A DNA stretch of 64,000 nt from Epiperipatus broadwayi. Lineage: Eukaryota; Onychophora; Udeonychophora; Euonychophora; Peripatidae. The notes beneath the pieces are model-generated. The model was given only the letters and a program-made list of their open reading frames with translations, made no database searches and was not told where the DNA came from. Of the stretch, positions 1-13,069 are shown piece after piece (position 1 is the first letter of the stretch; each line of letters starts with the position of its first letter). The stretch covers positions 3,534,590 through 3,598,589 of the forward strand of contig JAQFVV010012509.1 of NCBI GenBank assembly GCA_028023455.1. The letters run 5' to 3'. Position numbers and translations under genes: made by a program.

Positions 1-503
1 TACTTCACTGATTAAGTCCACATTTCTTATTACACATTAATACTCGCGAAATCTTTTGATTTAAGAGTCAATGGAAAGATTTTATAGTTAGAAATCTATT
101 ACAGTAATTTAAAGTTGTAATTATAAATTTATTAAACGCACATTGAAACGAAGATAAATTTGGTGCATGGCTAAGGAATCAAACAGGTAATTCTAATGAT
201 CTATTTATAACTGATATCTTGGATAATAGATGTTTGTTTCGTATTTCATAAAACAAATTATAAGATATAATTTCACAAACATGTGCAAACCATGATTAGG
301 TAACTACATAAAATATTATTGAAGTTTTGGGAAAATGCTATTACTGAAGTATTTTAAGACCTCATACATAATGATATTTTATATAGAATTCAATGATTAA
401 TGATTTATTAATGTAATTACATATACTTTTTCCTTAGTAAAAATATAAGCTAATATTTAAAACTGGAAAAAAAAAATCTAAGAGTTAAAAATAAAAACTG
501 TAC
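1..503. other. AT-rich non-coding DNA
   Basis: No ORF, repeat family or RNA gene is recognisable. It may be intron or downstream flank of the candidate exon next to it. Confidence 0.5.
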
Positions 504-588
504 CATTTCCACCAGGAATTGCCTTGCCTTCAAACTGGACACACTTATTTGGGGCACCAGTGCAATTAGCTGCGTCTACATTCCAATC
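504..588 (-). CDS. Candidate internal exon of an unidentified host gene
   Basis: Read on the minus strand, a polypyrimidine-rich acceptor (CTATTTTTTCAG, 589-600) precedes an 85-bp stretch clearly richer in G+C than its surroundings. One frame is open and reads DWNVDAANCTGAPNKCVQFE, continuing GKAIPGGNG. It contains two cysteines, as in many secreted or extracellular proteins. A possible donor GTACAG follows at 503. The same frame stays open for a few codons into the intron before a stop, so it could instead be a terminal exon. I do not recognise the family. No partner exons were found in the window. Confidence 0.4.
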
Positions 589-2203
589 CTGAAAAAATAG
601 GCAAATTTAAAAAGAGAAACAGATGTAATATTGTGCACAAACATGAATTTGACAAATTGTTTAATTCTCTAATGTCTAATAATATTAATAAAATAAACAG
701 TAATAATATAAAGAAAGACTGTGTATTTTGTTAAAACTACATAGTAAAAAAAATAAATGGTCATTCAGAAGTCCCAGAAGAGACAGGATAAGCTTCAATT
801 CAAGAACACCTAGCTATTGAACATGTCACTCTAACACACAGGGAAAGCTATACATTGGAATAATAATTTGGAATAGACTTGACAGTAAAAAATTCAATTT
901 TATCATTACATAATTATGTACATATTATGTTATAAATAAAAGCATTTAAGTACTTTCTATTTCATTGTGAAATAAGATATAAACAATATATATGTCACTT
1001 AAATGGTTATATTGCATCATTAAAATAAGAGAATCAAAGGACCACTCAGTCAGTATTATTATTATTATGACAAATATTACTCCAGGGGAATGATTATCTG
1101 TTTATCAATGACTAGCGAGGGACTATATACATGGTGGACTTAATATAACCTAAAATTTTATCCTATTTGATTATAGCCATGGATCAAGGTCAGGCATAAG
1201 CTAACATCCAGAGTCATTCATATTTTCTGATCATCATCCACCCTATATATTTTATTATTCTATATTTAGATGTTTAAACTAATTGTCAGAAATGCTAAAT
1301 TAAAATATATTTTATTCTAAATATTTGTCAGATGAGAAATTAATGAAAAACAATACTTTTACCTAATATAAACAATTTAAAATCTTTTAGATTTACATAA
1401 TCAATAAAATGAAATATATACCAGAAAAAATATATTTAGAATTGATCTGAGAAATCATTCAAGCATATATATATATATCTTTAATTTTCTCCAAAACTTA
1501 ACTGATTTCCAATTCCAGAGCTAATAATAATAATAATAATAATAACAACAAATTTTGATGACATTCCTTTACATCATGTAACCTCTTCCTTCTTCTTCTC
1601 TTCTTTTTTCTTCTTCTTCTTTGTAATAGTTATTATTAGTATAATAATAATATCTATCACAATCTACCAGCTGTCATCATATGTGACTCTACTCTGAATT
1701 GACTATTCTTCGTACAGTGCACATAGTTTGACTTCATATCACATGGATTATAAATTATCTCCCTATTGTACTCCAAGATTAATAATTAAAAGAACAATAA
1801 TCAAGATTAATTTAGTGACTGTTAATAACTTCCAATATGATGCTAGCTTTTTATAATTTTAAATCATATCTATTTATCTCTGAAGTTGAGTTTTATATTG
1901 AACTGATTTTTCAAGGCTTTAATGATTAAACTTGATATCCATCTCTGTATCTAAAACTAGTAGCAGCATTTGTAAAAAAATATATCTTGAAACCGGATTA
2001 CTGTAACCTTTAAAATTAATTCATATAAAAACCGTTACAACATGATTGTACTTGTAACCCTTACAATTAAAATTATGTAATGCGATATAACCCAAATGAT
2101 TAATAAAAATTATTGTTGTATCAGCATCACCACCATCACAACAACAACAACAATAAAGTCTTTCATTTCATTCACTTAAGTGCTGAACAACATCATATAG
2201 CCC
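589..2203. other. AT-rich intergenic or intronic DNA
   Basis: No coding signal seen. It holds a short TAA microsatellite (about 1522-1548), a pyrimidine CTT-rich tract (about 1579-1622) and a CAT/CAA tract near 2125-2155. Confidence 0.6.
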
Positions 2204-3567
2204 CAGTGGTGCTTAAACTTTTTTGGTTCGCGACCCCCTTATGAATTTAAAAATTTTCAATGACCTCCATCATTGATGTGCAAAAAAATTATTAAAACAA
2301 CATTATATGAAGTCTATATTTTATTATATAAATGTAGTAAACCATCTCTGAAAAAATATGTGTAAATAATCACAAGAAGTAAAAATTTAATAAAAGTGAC
2401 TGTAGTGCTTATAACATTGTAAAAAAAAAAATTAAAAAAGGAAAAAATAAACATTATTAACAATACATTAAAATTAAATTTAGTGGGATGGGTGAGCTTG
2501 CCTATTTAGGCACAGTAAATGGAATCATGGTTCAATTTTTGTCTATGCAGGTCTTATAACATTTTCAATATTGGTAAGATGATTGCACTGTTTAGTTTTT
2601 ACGTTTACCATTACCAAAAAACACGGTTTCATGCAAATAAGTACTAGCAAATGGCAAAAGAATTGCTATTGCCAATTCAGACAATAATGGATATTCTATC
2701 TTTATTGTGAACCCAAAAAAATTTATTGACTGTTTACTAAACTTGTTTTTAAGTCTCAAATCAGAACTGAACTTAGCAAATTCTTCTTGGGCATTTATAG
2801 GCTAATGCTTTATTTGCTCCATTTCTATTAGAAATGGATTTTGAACCCAAGTGAACTTTTCTATATTTAAATCTGATAATCTGTATCAATTTTTCCATCT
2901 AAACATGATCAATTATGCTTTTCTTAATTAAACTATTATCCAAATTATTTTCACTAATAAGAGTCATTTGTACTTGAAAACATTTCAAATGTACTATTTT
3001 TCACACTTGATGTCCATATGGTTATATTTTTCTTAAATGCATAAATTTTACCATACAAAATTAAAATGTTTGTATTCTCACCTTGAAGAGACATGTTTAG
3101 TTCATTTAATTCCTCAAATATATAAGACAAATAACAGAATTTACAAATCCAAGTTACATTGTGAAAGAGATTAGAAATTTCAATTACATTTTTTTTCTGA
3201 TAAAAATATAATAATTTCATCTTTCAGCTGCAATAATTGTTTTAAAGCATGTCCTGTTGATAACCACCTAACTTCTGTATGTAATAAGAGTTGTTGGTAA
3301 TCTGGCCCCATATCCTTGCATAAAATTGTAAATAACCTACAATTCAATGCACAGCATTTTATAAAATTGATAATCTTTATGACATCTTATAACATCAGAT
3401 TGAGATCTGCAGATAGGTGTTTAGCTATTAATGTTTCACAATTGGATTGACTACATGAGCAAGCTACTGGAAAACAATTTTAAGCGGTTTGAGAAATCCT
3501 GTTACCTGAAAAAATGTATTAGTTCTAAAAAAAATTGTAACCCAAATTATGAGCAGGGCAGATGAAT
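2204..3567 (-). pseudogene. hAT-superfamily transposase remnant (ZBED5-like), truncated at the gap
   Basis: The right boundary of the element reads CAGTGGTGCTTAAACTTTTT followed by GGTTCGCGACCCCC at 2204. This is the terminal repeat style of Charlie-like hAT transposons. On the minus strand, broken frames between about 3480 and 2490 match the domesticated/ZBED-type hAT transposase plan in order. First comes an LLLHTEVRWLS-like block (here LPTTLITYRSW, about 3300). Next is LNELNMSLQGENTNILIL (3040-3110). Last is the C-terminal dimerisation region ending INVKTKQCNHL (about 2560-2620). Several stops and frameshifts make it inactive. The 5' end and the other terminal repeat are lost in or beyond the N gap, so no target duplication can be shown. 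Confidence 0.75.
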
Positions 3568-4067
3568 NNNNNNNNNNNNNNNNNNNNNNNNNNNNNNNNN
3601 NNNNNNNNNNNNNNNNNNNNNNNNNNNNNNNNNNNNNNNNNNNNNNNNNNNNNNNNNNNNNNNNNNNNNNNNNNNNNNNNNNNNNNNNNNNNNNNNNNNN
3701 NNNNNNNNNNNNNNNNNNNNNNNNNNNNNNNNNNNNNNNNNNNNNNNNNNNNNNNNNNNNNNNNNNNNNNNNNNNNNNNNNNNNNNNNNNNNNNNNNNNN
3801 NNNNNNNNNNNNNNNNNNNNNNNNNNNNNNNNNNNNNNNNNNNNNNNNNNNNNNNNNNNNNNNNNNNNNNNNNNNNNNNNNNNNNNNNNNNNNNNNNNNN
3901 NNNNNNNNNNNNNNNNNNNNNNNNNNNNNNNNNNNNNNNNNNNNNNNNNNNNNNNNNNNNNNNNNNNNNNNNNNNNNNNNNNNNNNNNNNNNNNNNNNNN
4001 NNNNNNNNNNNNNNNNNNNNNNNNNNNNNNNNNNNNNNNNNNNNNNNNNNNNNNNNNNNNNNNNNNN
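3568..4067. other. Assembly gap, 500 N
   Basis: Exactly 500 N, which is a typical placeholder size, so true distance across it is unknown. ORFs spanning it are artefacts. Confidence 0.98.
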
Positions 4068-4223
4068 CTTTGGCACAACCTACACAATTGTAAAAAGGTT
4101 AACATTCTTGCAATAAATAGTAATAGAGATTTAAAAAATTATATAAAATGCTTTTATTCACCATACACTAAAAAAAATAATAATTGTTTGTTTAACAACA
4201 ATTGGGGTTTATAGATTTAATAT

Positions 4224-4321
4224 AAAATAAAAGTATGATGGTCCAGAAATTAATTAAGTCAATTCTTTGTTATAAAAAAAAATTGACTTAATTTCTGGAA
4301 TCCCTCCCCATACTTTTATTT
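4224..4321. repeat. Small hairpin (foldback) sequence
   Basis: Arms 4224-4266 and 4281-4321 are near-perfect inverted copies: AAATAAAAGTATG at one end, CATACTTTTATTT at the other, and TTAAGTCAATT/AATTGACTTAA at the loop side. It may be a MITE or the remains of a larger foldback. No target duplication was identified. Confidence 0.6.
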
Positions 4322-4479
4322 CAAGTTAAATTTAAAAACTTCAATTGTTGTTGAAGAAACAATTATTTTTAGTGCACAGTTAATAAATGCAGTTAATATT
4401 TAAAAAAATTATCACTATTATTTTTACGTTTTTAGTATTAGCATAGTAAATGAAAATTTAAAACTATATTATATGTTAA

Positions 4480-5830
4480 ATTGACTGGACTCTTATAGTT
4501 ATATATATATTACTAGATAATTCTGCTATAATTTTAAGTGTATATCCCTTATGTATGTAACTTATTTAGTATGTGTGCATAATAATATATGTATATGTAA
4601 GTGATTAAAAATATGAAATATTCTTTTAAGTAAAAAGTTTTTAACATTTTTACTTTGATTAGAAATTTTTATTTTTTTTTTTAAAAAATCTTTACCAAAA
4701 CTATATTGTAAATGAATGTCACTTAATATATATAATTTTACTTTAAATCAATTTATTTTTAGATATTTCTGCAGTAAGTTAATATGTATACTCTTTATGT
4801 ACGTATCATATTTAAGATCTCTTTATAAAACATTTGTAATACAAGCCCTGACTTGATTTATTTGTATAATTATATACATATAAGAAATCAGTAAGTAACT
4901 TTTCTATACTATATTTTCTATATTATAAACCAGTGGTCTTCAATCTTTTCACACCTGCGGACCAGTAAAAATAAGGATAAGGTTTCGCAGCCTGGCAAAA
5001 ATAAGAATGTTTCGCATGGACCGGCAAAAGTCTATAGATAAATTTTCTTAAAGATTTAAACTGCTTAGCTTTAGATGAGCATAATTGTAATAACTGATCA
5101 AAACAACAATGTTAAATATACATGATGTGGTTTTATATATATGGAGTTTGTATAATAAAAAACTTTTTTTTTTAATTTTGAATTTTTTTAGAAAAGTAAT
5201 AAAAAAATTAATTCTATCCCCCCCTCCATAAACATCTGTGATAATTTAAAAAACAAATTAATTTATGTATGATTGATTAGATTTTGTTTTAGTTCTGTTT
5301 CTTTTTTTTTTAATTGGGTAAAAATGAGATGAAAAAATAAATAAAAATTGTTTATATTAATTAAAAGTTTAAACTCTTATTATTTTGTTATCACAAACTT
5401 TCCTGTGGCCTGGCAGAAATCTTTTGTGGCCTGGTACCGGTCCACGGACCAAGGGTTGAAGACCACTGTTATAAACAACTTTCTTATTACTTAAATTGTA
5501 GTAAATAAAATCAATAGTGAGCATTATTTAATAAATTTCCTTGTTTTCCTATCTAAGAAACTAATTCACTTATTTAAAAAATTGATGTCACTTAATACAT
5601 ATAATTTTACTTTAAATCAATTTTACACATATAGTATATATATATCACTAGATATTTCTGCAGTAAGTTAATATGTATACACTACGTATACATCATATTT
5701 AATATGTGTACATAATTACATATATATAAAAATCAGTAAGTAAACTTTCTGTATTATATTTTCTGTATTATAAACAACTTCTTTATTACTTAAGTCATAA
5801 CAAATAAAATTTATAACAAGCATTATTTAA
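4480..5830. repeat. Degenerate direct repeats interrupted by a hAT MITE
   Basis: A unit containing GATATTTCTGCAGTAAGTTA and ATCAGTAAGTAA occurs at about 4718-4930 and again at about 5585-5800. A more diverged copy lies at about 4485-4615. The copies are low-complexity and AT-rich. The hAT element at 4931-5468 lies at the end of the middle copy. Confidence 0.6.
4931..5468. mobile_element. Non-autonomous hAT element (MITE) with intact 8-bp TSD
   Basis: The ends are CAGTGGTCTTCAA at 4931 and its inverse TTGAAGACCACTG ending at 5468. Inside the ends are the subterminal GGACC / CCGGTCCACGGACC motifs of hAT elements. The 8-bp target duplication TTATAAAC is perfect on both sides (4923-4930 and 5469-5476), as expected for hAT. 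The 538-bp interior is AT-rich and has no transposase. It would need a transposase supplied in trans. Confidence 0.93.
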
Positions 5831-7019
5831 AAAATTCCCCACATTCTTCCCTATTTTATCTCTTTAAAAAATTAATGTGTCCTATCACTTTCATAGATAT
5901 TTTAAGCAAATGTACAAAATTTTAACAAGTTACATTGAACTTAAATCTATTAAATATCAATTTTGAAATGTTAAAAATTGAAAGAAAAAAATCTTTATAT
6001 TGCCCTTTTGTGAATTTTATTTAAAACAAATGAAAGTTCTAAGAAGAATTTTTAACTGTGATACATAAAATTATTGAATATTTTTAATATTTTTTGTCCT
6101 CTGTTCCATATCTAAAAAATTAATGACTTACTCAAAAGATGAATAACTTATATGGATTATCCTGGTATTACTTTGTTTTATACTAGATTTCAAGAAATTC
6201 TATTGAGTTTAAATATATTAAATCTCAATTTTAAATTTCATTTTAACTTGAAAAAGATTAAGAATTTAACAAACAATTTTTTAACTTCAGTAAAAGCATT
6301 TAAAAATCAGAAGCTATTTTTAACTGAATGCAATAAAAAAAAGAGCAATGATCATTTTATCATCATCAAAAGCAAATTTAAGTAAATGTAAATTATAACC
6401 ATAGCATCATCATCACAGAATCATCAAAAGTCATCTTTTATGAAATTTCAATTGTATAATCTTAAGCTAATTATCATCAAACTAATATTAATCATGAGAC
6501 ATATCATAAAAAAGCAATCAACAATATTTCTTGATCATACATAAGAGTTAAAGTGTTGAGGTCACTTTGTCAATGGGTGATCACTAGTGCTCAGAGCTAT
6601 TGGTAATATGAAGATATTAGCCACAAATATATTAGTAATCATGAAATATATAAATAAAAGATTTAGACTTTAAACGTGGATTTCAATAATTTAACTTCAT
6701 CTAAATAATTCTAAAAAGATTCATATAGATATCCACACATACATATCCAAAATATTGTATAACCAATTTAATGACCTGAATCAGACAAAACTTAAAAATT
6801 ATTAAGAAAAAATTAACTGCAAATAATTTAAAATTATGATTAATAAACTTATTAATCAATTAGTAACAATAATAATGATTATGTGGACCTATAAGGAACA
6901 ATATAACACTAAAAACACAAATAAATACACATATTGGCAAATTCAAAATTAGCTATTTCCAAACCAAGCAGTGAATAACCAATCCACTGTACTACTAATA
7001 AATAATGGCCAACTGCTAA
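5831..7019. other. AT-rich non-coding DNA
   Basis: No supported feature. Low-similarity repeats of about 240 bp are hinted at around 5870 and 6110 (shared AAAAAATTAATG and a TCAATTTT block). Confidence 0.4.
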
Positions 7020-7039
7020 GCAAGATCAAAAGATAGTGT

Positions 7040-7320
7040 TTGGAACCAAAATTTTTTAATTTTTTTATCAAACTTATTTTGAATGCCTTACCAACAACAC
7101 ACGTTATTCGATACAAAGGATTTTACATAAATATTGATCCATTATGTATGCTATGTCACAGAGAGGAAGAAATGCAAACCAACTTCCTATATGATTGTCT
7201 AGCCCTAGAAAAGTGTGACTAATGATGGAGAACAACTACAGACAAAATGGTACAGAATAGGTAATGTACTAGATGTATACAAAAAAACACCAACATCAAT
7301 AATATATGAAGCCATCTTCA
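7040..7320 (+). pseudogene. LINE reverse transcriptase C-terminal remnant
   Basis: A 60-codon open stretch ends with CMLCHREEEMQ, then FLYDCLALE. This is the CxxC...C zinc-knuckle-like C-terminal motif typical of non-LTR reverse transcriptases, preceded by the usual LPTTHVIRYKG-like segment. A stop follows at 7220 and the downstream frames are broken. The upstream RT domain is absent, consistent with 5' truncation. The clade cannot be assigned from this piece. Confidence 0.6.
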
Positions 7321-8880
7321 ACTTATACACATAGCTAGTGCACCCATTGTACATTCATATTTGGAAATAATACAAGAAGATACCCCAATACCTACTAGAA
7401 CCAAAAACACACAAGGATATAGATCATTGACTTTTACAATTGTTTGGAAACATATGTAATAATTTAGCTGTATCCTCCATTGCTTTATCTCTCTGTAGGT
7501 CCTTTTCATATTGAGTTTCCAAATCAGTGACTATCTCCATTTTTAGATTCTACACATACACCATGAATTTAGATCCATTTTCTACAATCTTATTCATTGT
7601 CTCTGGCATTTGATATGTTGATACTTAAACCAATTTCCCTTTTTTTAATCTTTAAGTTAATGTCTTTTTTTTTTTTGCTATATAAAAATAACTTTAGCTT
7701 TCAACATTAACTTATTATTATAGAGGGACAGCTGTTGTGACTTTCATCTTGTTGGAAAGGAAGGCCATTCTTTACCTACAAATTCTGATAATGTGTACTG
7801 TATTTCAATAAAATAAGTTATGAGATTAATTCACAGAGAGAGGAAATAAATAAATAAAATAGACAAAAAGTAAATAATAACCAGAATAAATTAATTGAAT
7901 TGCTATAATATAAAATATTTAATTAAAATGTATTATTATTAGAATGAAAAGATAAATATCAGATAGTGCATGAAAAATTAATTAGTAGGAGTTAAAATAC
8001 TAATTAAATTTACCAAACAAGATTAAACTAATAATATACCCACCATCCGAATTTTGCCCAATGAGCTTAATTACTCCAGAAAACAAAAGAACAAAGTGTA
8101 AAAACTGGGGGGAGCACATGCTCTTATTCATTATCTTTGAGGCAACTGGGACACAAGTGTGAAGCAGAGAAGGAAAACAGTGGGGGTCATCTTATTCCCA
8201 GGATCTTAGCTCCTGAAGGTCAGTAAGTTAATTAGGGTCATAACAGATAATTACAATCATTATTATTTTAAACACCTTAAGAATTAAAGATAGTGAGGTT
8301 AGTAGAGATAAAAGTACAGTCTTTAGTATATTATTATTAGTGAATAGATTTAGTAAGTGAAAACCTTATTCTTAATAAGCTGCAACTAGATTATATTAAA
8401 TTAGAATAGCATTTTGATTCATGTATCTATATATATTATACTTCAATTAATATATATATATATGTGTGTGTGTGCTCTGTGCACAGATAAAGAAGCTATT
8501 CGATGTACGTAAAATTATCAAAAGTTATCGCCAAGTGCTTTCGGGACAGTTTATAGTCCCATATTCATGGCATGTAAGTAATATATATGACATTGGTACT
8601 GAGAAAATCTTGTTTAATAATTTAAAAATAAATATGCTAATTATATCATAATAGTATGCTGAGTATGCTTTCGACTAATTAATATTTGTAATTATTAAAC
8701 AATCTTTTCTAAAAAAATTAGATTTTACACTAAATTGGTATTTTTACTCTGGGGATTAGTAATTAAGATATAGCAAAACTTGGCACAGTCATTTAGTTTG
8801 AACCTAGTTTAGAAAGAAAATTAGAAATTTGAAAGTTCAAACTTGTTTTGAAGGAGTTAAAAATATCATCATTTGGCCAA
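7321..8880. other. AT-rich non-coding DNA
   Basis: No supported gene. A somewhat GC-richer patch at 8095-8230 has no convincing open frame or splice pattern. Confidence 0.4.
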
Positions 8881-8881
8881 A

Positions 8882-9600
8882 CTTGTATGTGATGTGATGT
8901 GATGTATTGTGGCTTCTCCTTAAACGAAGTCAAGAATATCTCAGCAATTATGCCCAGATAAACCTGTTAGCTACTTTATTTTTCATTTTCCCCATATTCT
9001 GCTCCATCCCATTTCCACAACATAATCTTTGTCAACTCTATAACCTTTATATCTAAATCCCCTTTATCTTTTCCCAAACCCAACATAAAAACCAATAATT
9101 CACTTTCTGTATAATCACTTTTTTCATATTTATTCTTCCATAACTTCATTGTATGTACCCTTTCTGTTTTCAAGCATTTACATTCAATTAACAAATGCCT
9201 AATATTTTCTATTCCTTCCTTACATAATTTACAAAATAAATCACCCATTTTTTTCCATTTACATGTATATTCTCTTGTAGCTAAAGATGCCATTCGAGCC
9301 TTAAATAATAAACTACTTTCCTTACTATTATCATATATTAACGCACACCTAATATTCTGTTTGTTTCTATATATATTTAAACTCTTTTTACTCTCTGTAC
9401 CATTTCTCCATCTCTCTAACTCCCTATTCCTTATCAATAAATCTATTCTTTTATCCCATTCCTTACTACAACACTCAACAATCCTCTTAACACAATCATC
9501 CCATCTTTTGTACAAATATACTGATATAAATTCTTTATCTAAATCTTTTGCGTACCAAGTATTGCCAAGTTGATGTAAATAGCGCCACCAAGTGGGCACT
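8882..9600 (-). pseudogene. LINE 3' end: RT C-terminal domain with tandem tail
   Basis: A minus-strand frame of about 207 codons (9599 to 8976; its first codon is GTG, so it is a truncated body and not a true start) includes the segment LFKARMASLATREY. The zinc-knuckle segment FCKLCKEGIENIRHLLIEC follows at about 9175-9235. This is the C-terminal tail of a non-LTR retrotransposon polyprotein. About 90 bp past the stop the plus strand reads repeated TGTGATGTGATG (8885-8905), a short tandem tail like those found at LINE 3' ends. The 5' part is missing. The long open frame suggests a fairly recent, 5'-truncated insertion. Confidence 0.75.
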
Positions 9601-12335
9601 ATACTTAATCCAAATTGAAATTTTTTTCACATTAAACAGTATAGAGGACAATAAGCAAAAAGTCACAGCAGCTCTCATGTTTTTCTAGTAAGAAAGTTAT
9701 TGAGATAATTAATAAGTTTTATGACTCTCCCATAACAGATAATGTACTATATGAAGGATTATTTAAAACATTAAATGAGTATTTAACCCTCGACCGTCCT
9801 GCCATATAGATCACTTATATTTAAGGAATAGAAAACAGTTTAAGGATAAAATAATAAATGAATATAATTCAAACCTGAGAGAACTAGTGAAATATTGCAA
9901 GTATGGGGAGTTTATTGAGAAAATACTAATGGATCAATTATTCTGGGGCATATCTGATGACAACCTCAGACAACAGCTGTTAACAGAGACTGATCTAACC
10001 CATAAAATCACTATCAAGAAATGAATAGCTTATGATCTTATTTTAGAGCAGGCTCATGCTTTTAAATCTAAACCCAAAGATAATATTAATACATAAATTT
10101 TTAAAATGGATAAAACATACAATAACCCACTTAAACCAGAATACAAAAAGAAAATAGTCATGTCTCTCATAAAAAATAGGTTATAGAGCAAAAGATTATA
10201 AGTGGAAGCAGGAATCACAATTTAAATGTGGAAGAGGCATTTAGGATGTGCATGTAGAAAATCTGGGGATGGAGAGAGCCAAGAAAAAACAGGTGCAGAA
10301 AAATAGGGGAGGTAACTCTTTAATACTCACATTGTAAAAAACATGGATGTTGAGGGATCTAAACAATTTCATGATGAAATTGCAACTTTGTAAAAAAAAA
10401 AAAAAAAGAAATTACAATGAAGATAGATAGTTCTCAGTAATATCAACATAGTCCCAATTAGATTGGAAAGCACTATTAACTTTTGATGCTAACATTCAAA
10501 TAAAAAAACTGAGACTTAGGCTCAAGATATAAATAGGAATGTGCTGGAATTAATGAAGTAAGTAAAAGTGCCAATTAGCTACCATAAAAAAATAATTAAA
10601 TTACAACTATGCATAGTGAAAGGCAAAATTAGCCCTATAATAGAAATGGTTTTACCTGATTGGAATCCAAGTTAGTACAGTAAAAAAAAATTCCTTCAAC
10701 AAAAAATTCAAAATAAATATCCATATTTATTTAGTAAAAAATTGGTTATAGTATCAACAGGACCAGTACAGATTGAGTTAGTTGAAAACTGCAAGCCCTG
10801 ATGTTGGTAAACTGCAAAAAATCCCATTCACACGGAAAACAAAAGTTCAGAAGAAAATTCAGAGATTGGTCAATACGGGTGCATTGATATCAGTAAAAAC
10901 ATCAGATTAGGCCATGTCTGTAGTCATGAAGCAAAATTCAATGGTTAAATCTGAATATGTGAGGATTGTAGGGTAATGGTAACTTAATTTAAATAAGGGA
11001 GCATATCCAATACCTAATGTAAGAGAAGTACTGGCAGTCTGCAAATGTATTTATTATATTTTGTGAAACTTGACCTCTTAATTCTGCTTTTTATCAAAAG
11101 CAGTGACAACAAATCAGCAGAAATATTAATGCTAATTACTCTTTTTTTAATGCTAATTCTTGTGGGATTATTTGAATGCAATTGGTTACCATTTGGTATT
11201 TTAATGGCACTGAATATTTTTCAAGCAAAAATTGGTGTTATATTACAGGAATTATATGATGTAATACCTTACTTTGACAACATACTTATAACAACATTCA
11301 CAGAAAAGGTGTTTTGTCAAAGACTGTTTAAGGTATGTGAAAAATTGCAAAGATTTGGAGTCAAGTTAAGTGCTCAGAAATGTGTGTGCAATACAAAGAA
11401 ATTAGAATTTCTAGAGCATATAATCTCAGACAAGAGTAAGCAAACATCACTTGAGAAAGTAAGAGCCATGTAAAATGTGAATAAATCATGAAATTTCAAT
11501 GATCTACAAGACTTTCTGGGCTTGATAAACTATTTACAGAATAAGATTGAAGTAGCAAAACCTCTCTTTGAGTTGTTAAAGAAAAATCAAAAATGGCAGT
11601 GATTAAAAAGCCATGAGGAAGCTTTAGTATAAACTAAAGCCCTGCTGTTCTCAGACAAACTATTGGTTCACTTTAATAATAATAATCTTGAAGTGCATTT
11701 AATGACAGATGCTTCAGAATGGGATATGGTGATAGTTTTATGTCACCCATGTTACAATGACACGTGACCAAAGGCTATGCAACAAGGACCCTTTCTAAAG
11801 CTAAAAAAAACTGTAGCTATATTGACAAAGTGGTTGCTTTAAAAAACCTATTCACATAATAAGCAATCACAAGCAGTTAGTAGGACTATTAGCAAATAGA
11901 TAAGCTAGTGTTTGACCATTTAAGTTTATGTATGTTATGGTGGAGAGATATATTGGCATCACATGATTACCAGCTCTCATATGAGAGAGGAAAAGAGATT
12001 CCACATGTCAATGTTTTGTCTAAAAATCCAGACAAAGATGAATCACAGAGTAACAAGATAGAAATTAATTATATACATGTCCTACAGTCATTTAGGTTGA
12101 CAGAAGTTAATGCTCTCTCTGCCTTGCCTCCAAAAATGCTGACTATTTATTGTCAAATCTTATTAAGAACACTCAGATTCAGAGTGCAAACCCCAATGAA
12201 GGATTCATCTCCATTGGATAGCAACTGGATGCCAGCCAATCAAGCAAGGAATCTAGAATATTTTACTTCTGAAGGCAAGATCAGATATGACAATATCAAT
12301 ATATATTATACTTGCATATTAAATTAGATATAAAT
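9601..12335 (+). pseudogene. Decayed Ty3/Gypsy retrotransposon (gag-pol remnants)
   Basis: Broken frames follow Gypsy order. The gag-like segment DQLFWGISDDNLRQQLLTET lies at about 9930-10010, and a poor zinc-knuckle trace near 10210-10250. The protease trace LVNTGALISV lies at about 10865-10895, with the catalytic D of DTG changed to N. The RT block at 11045-11473 contains NWLPFGILMALNIFQAKIG and FDNILI, where the catalytic second D of the DD pair is N. The RNase H trace LMTDASEWDM is at about 11700. The connection segment SYERGKEIPHVNVLSKN is at about 11965-12020. Many stops occur and both lost catalytic residues argue for a dead element. No flanking LTRs were recognised. Confidence 0.8.
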
Positions 12336-12703
12336 CTGAGTCACTGTGTTTTCAAAAAAATTATTATTTATGTTTTACTATCACAAGATTAATAAATAAA
12401 TATTGCAATATCTCTAAATTTAACTCATGATTAGCTAAATCTAATAAAAACTCATTAGATCAAAATAACTAATATGGTAACCCTAAAGTTACATTCATAT
12501 GTAAGCATAAAAGATGTTATCTGTTTGTATTTGTTATACAATATATATCATAATTTGGCTTTTTTCTATGCATTATTAAAGTATAAAATCGTGTGTTTGA
12601 TTAAAACTATGCTATTAAAATGTAATATAAGAAAAGTAATATTCTATTGTTATGTCTGTTTAAGAATTCACCAATACAAACCTTAAGCTTGTATTTATTA
12701 AAA
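12336..12703. other. AT-rich non-coding DNA
   Basis: No supported feature. The block ATATGGTAACCCTAAA (12473) recurs at 60262, near another SINE. Confidence 0.4.
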
Positions 12704-12836
12704 CTAAACATGGATTTGTCAGGCATTGAGGTTGAGAGGTCAGCACAAAACGCCTTACAATCAGTTGTCTCGGGTTAGCAGTTCGCTTCCCGGCCGATGC
12801 TATGACATGTGAGAAAAAAAAAACCTAAACATGGAT
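12704..12836 (+). mobile_element. tRNA-derived SINE (copy 1) with TSD
   Basis: The body 12716-12824 contains an A-box-like GTTGAGAGGTCAGC, a B-box-like GTTCGCTTCCC and the family tail CCGATGCTATGACATGTGAG followed by poly-A. The 12-bp target duplication CTAAACATGGAT flanks it (12704-12715, 12825-12836). Three further copies in this window share the tail (49405, 52311, 60292). The A/B boxes and spacing suggest origin from a tRNA with a long variable arm (Ser/Leu-like); this is inference. Confidence 0.85.
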
Positions 12837-13069
12837 GAAAAATATACCAAAAGATCTCTTTAAATATCCAGTTTTATATTTCATTAAAAATGAAAATAAT
12901 ATAAATGTACATGTTAGAATCAATAATTAATTCCAATTATATTATAAGATACATTTGAAATAAAATCCAAGATATATTTAATAAAAAATTATATTTTCAA
13001 ATTAAGATAATGAACTATATCTAATAGTAATTATTTAGTTTTAAAAAACTATAGCAATAACAATATTTC

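Noticed and set aside
3464-4214. Long ORFs spanning the N gap on both strands
   Set aside because: They consist mostly of undetermined bases, so they are artefacts.
8095-8230. GC-richer patch with CCCAG and GTCAGTAAG splice-like motifs
   Set aside because: The implied exon is 17 bp and no frame is convincing.
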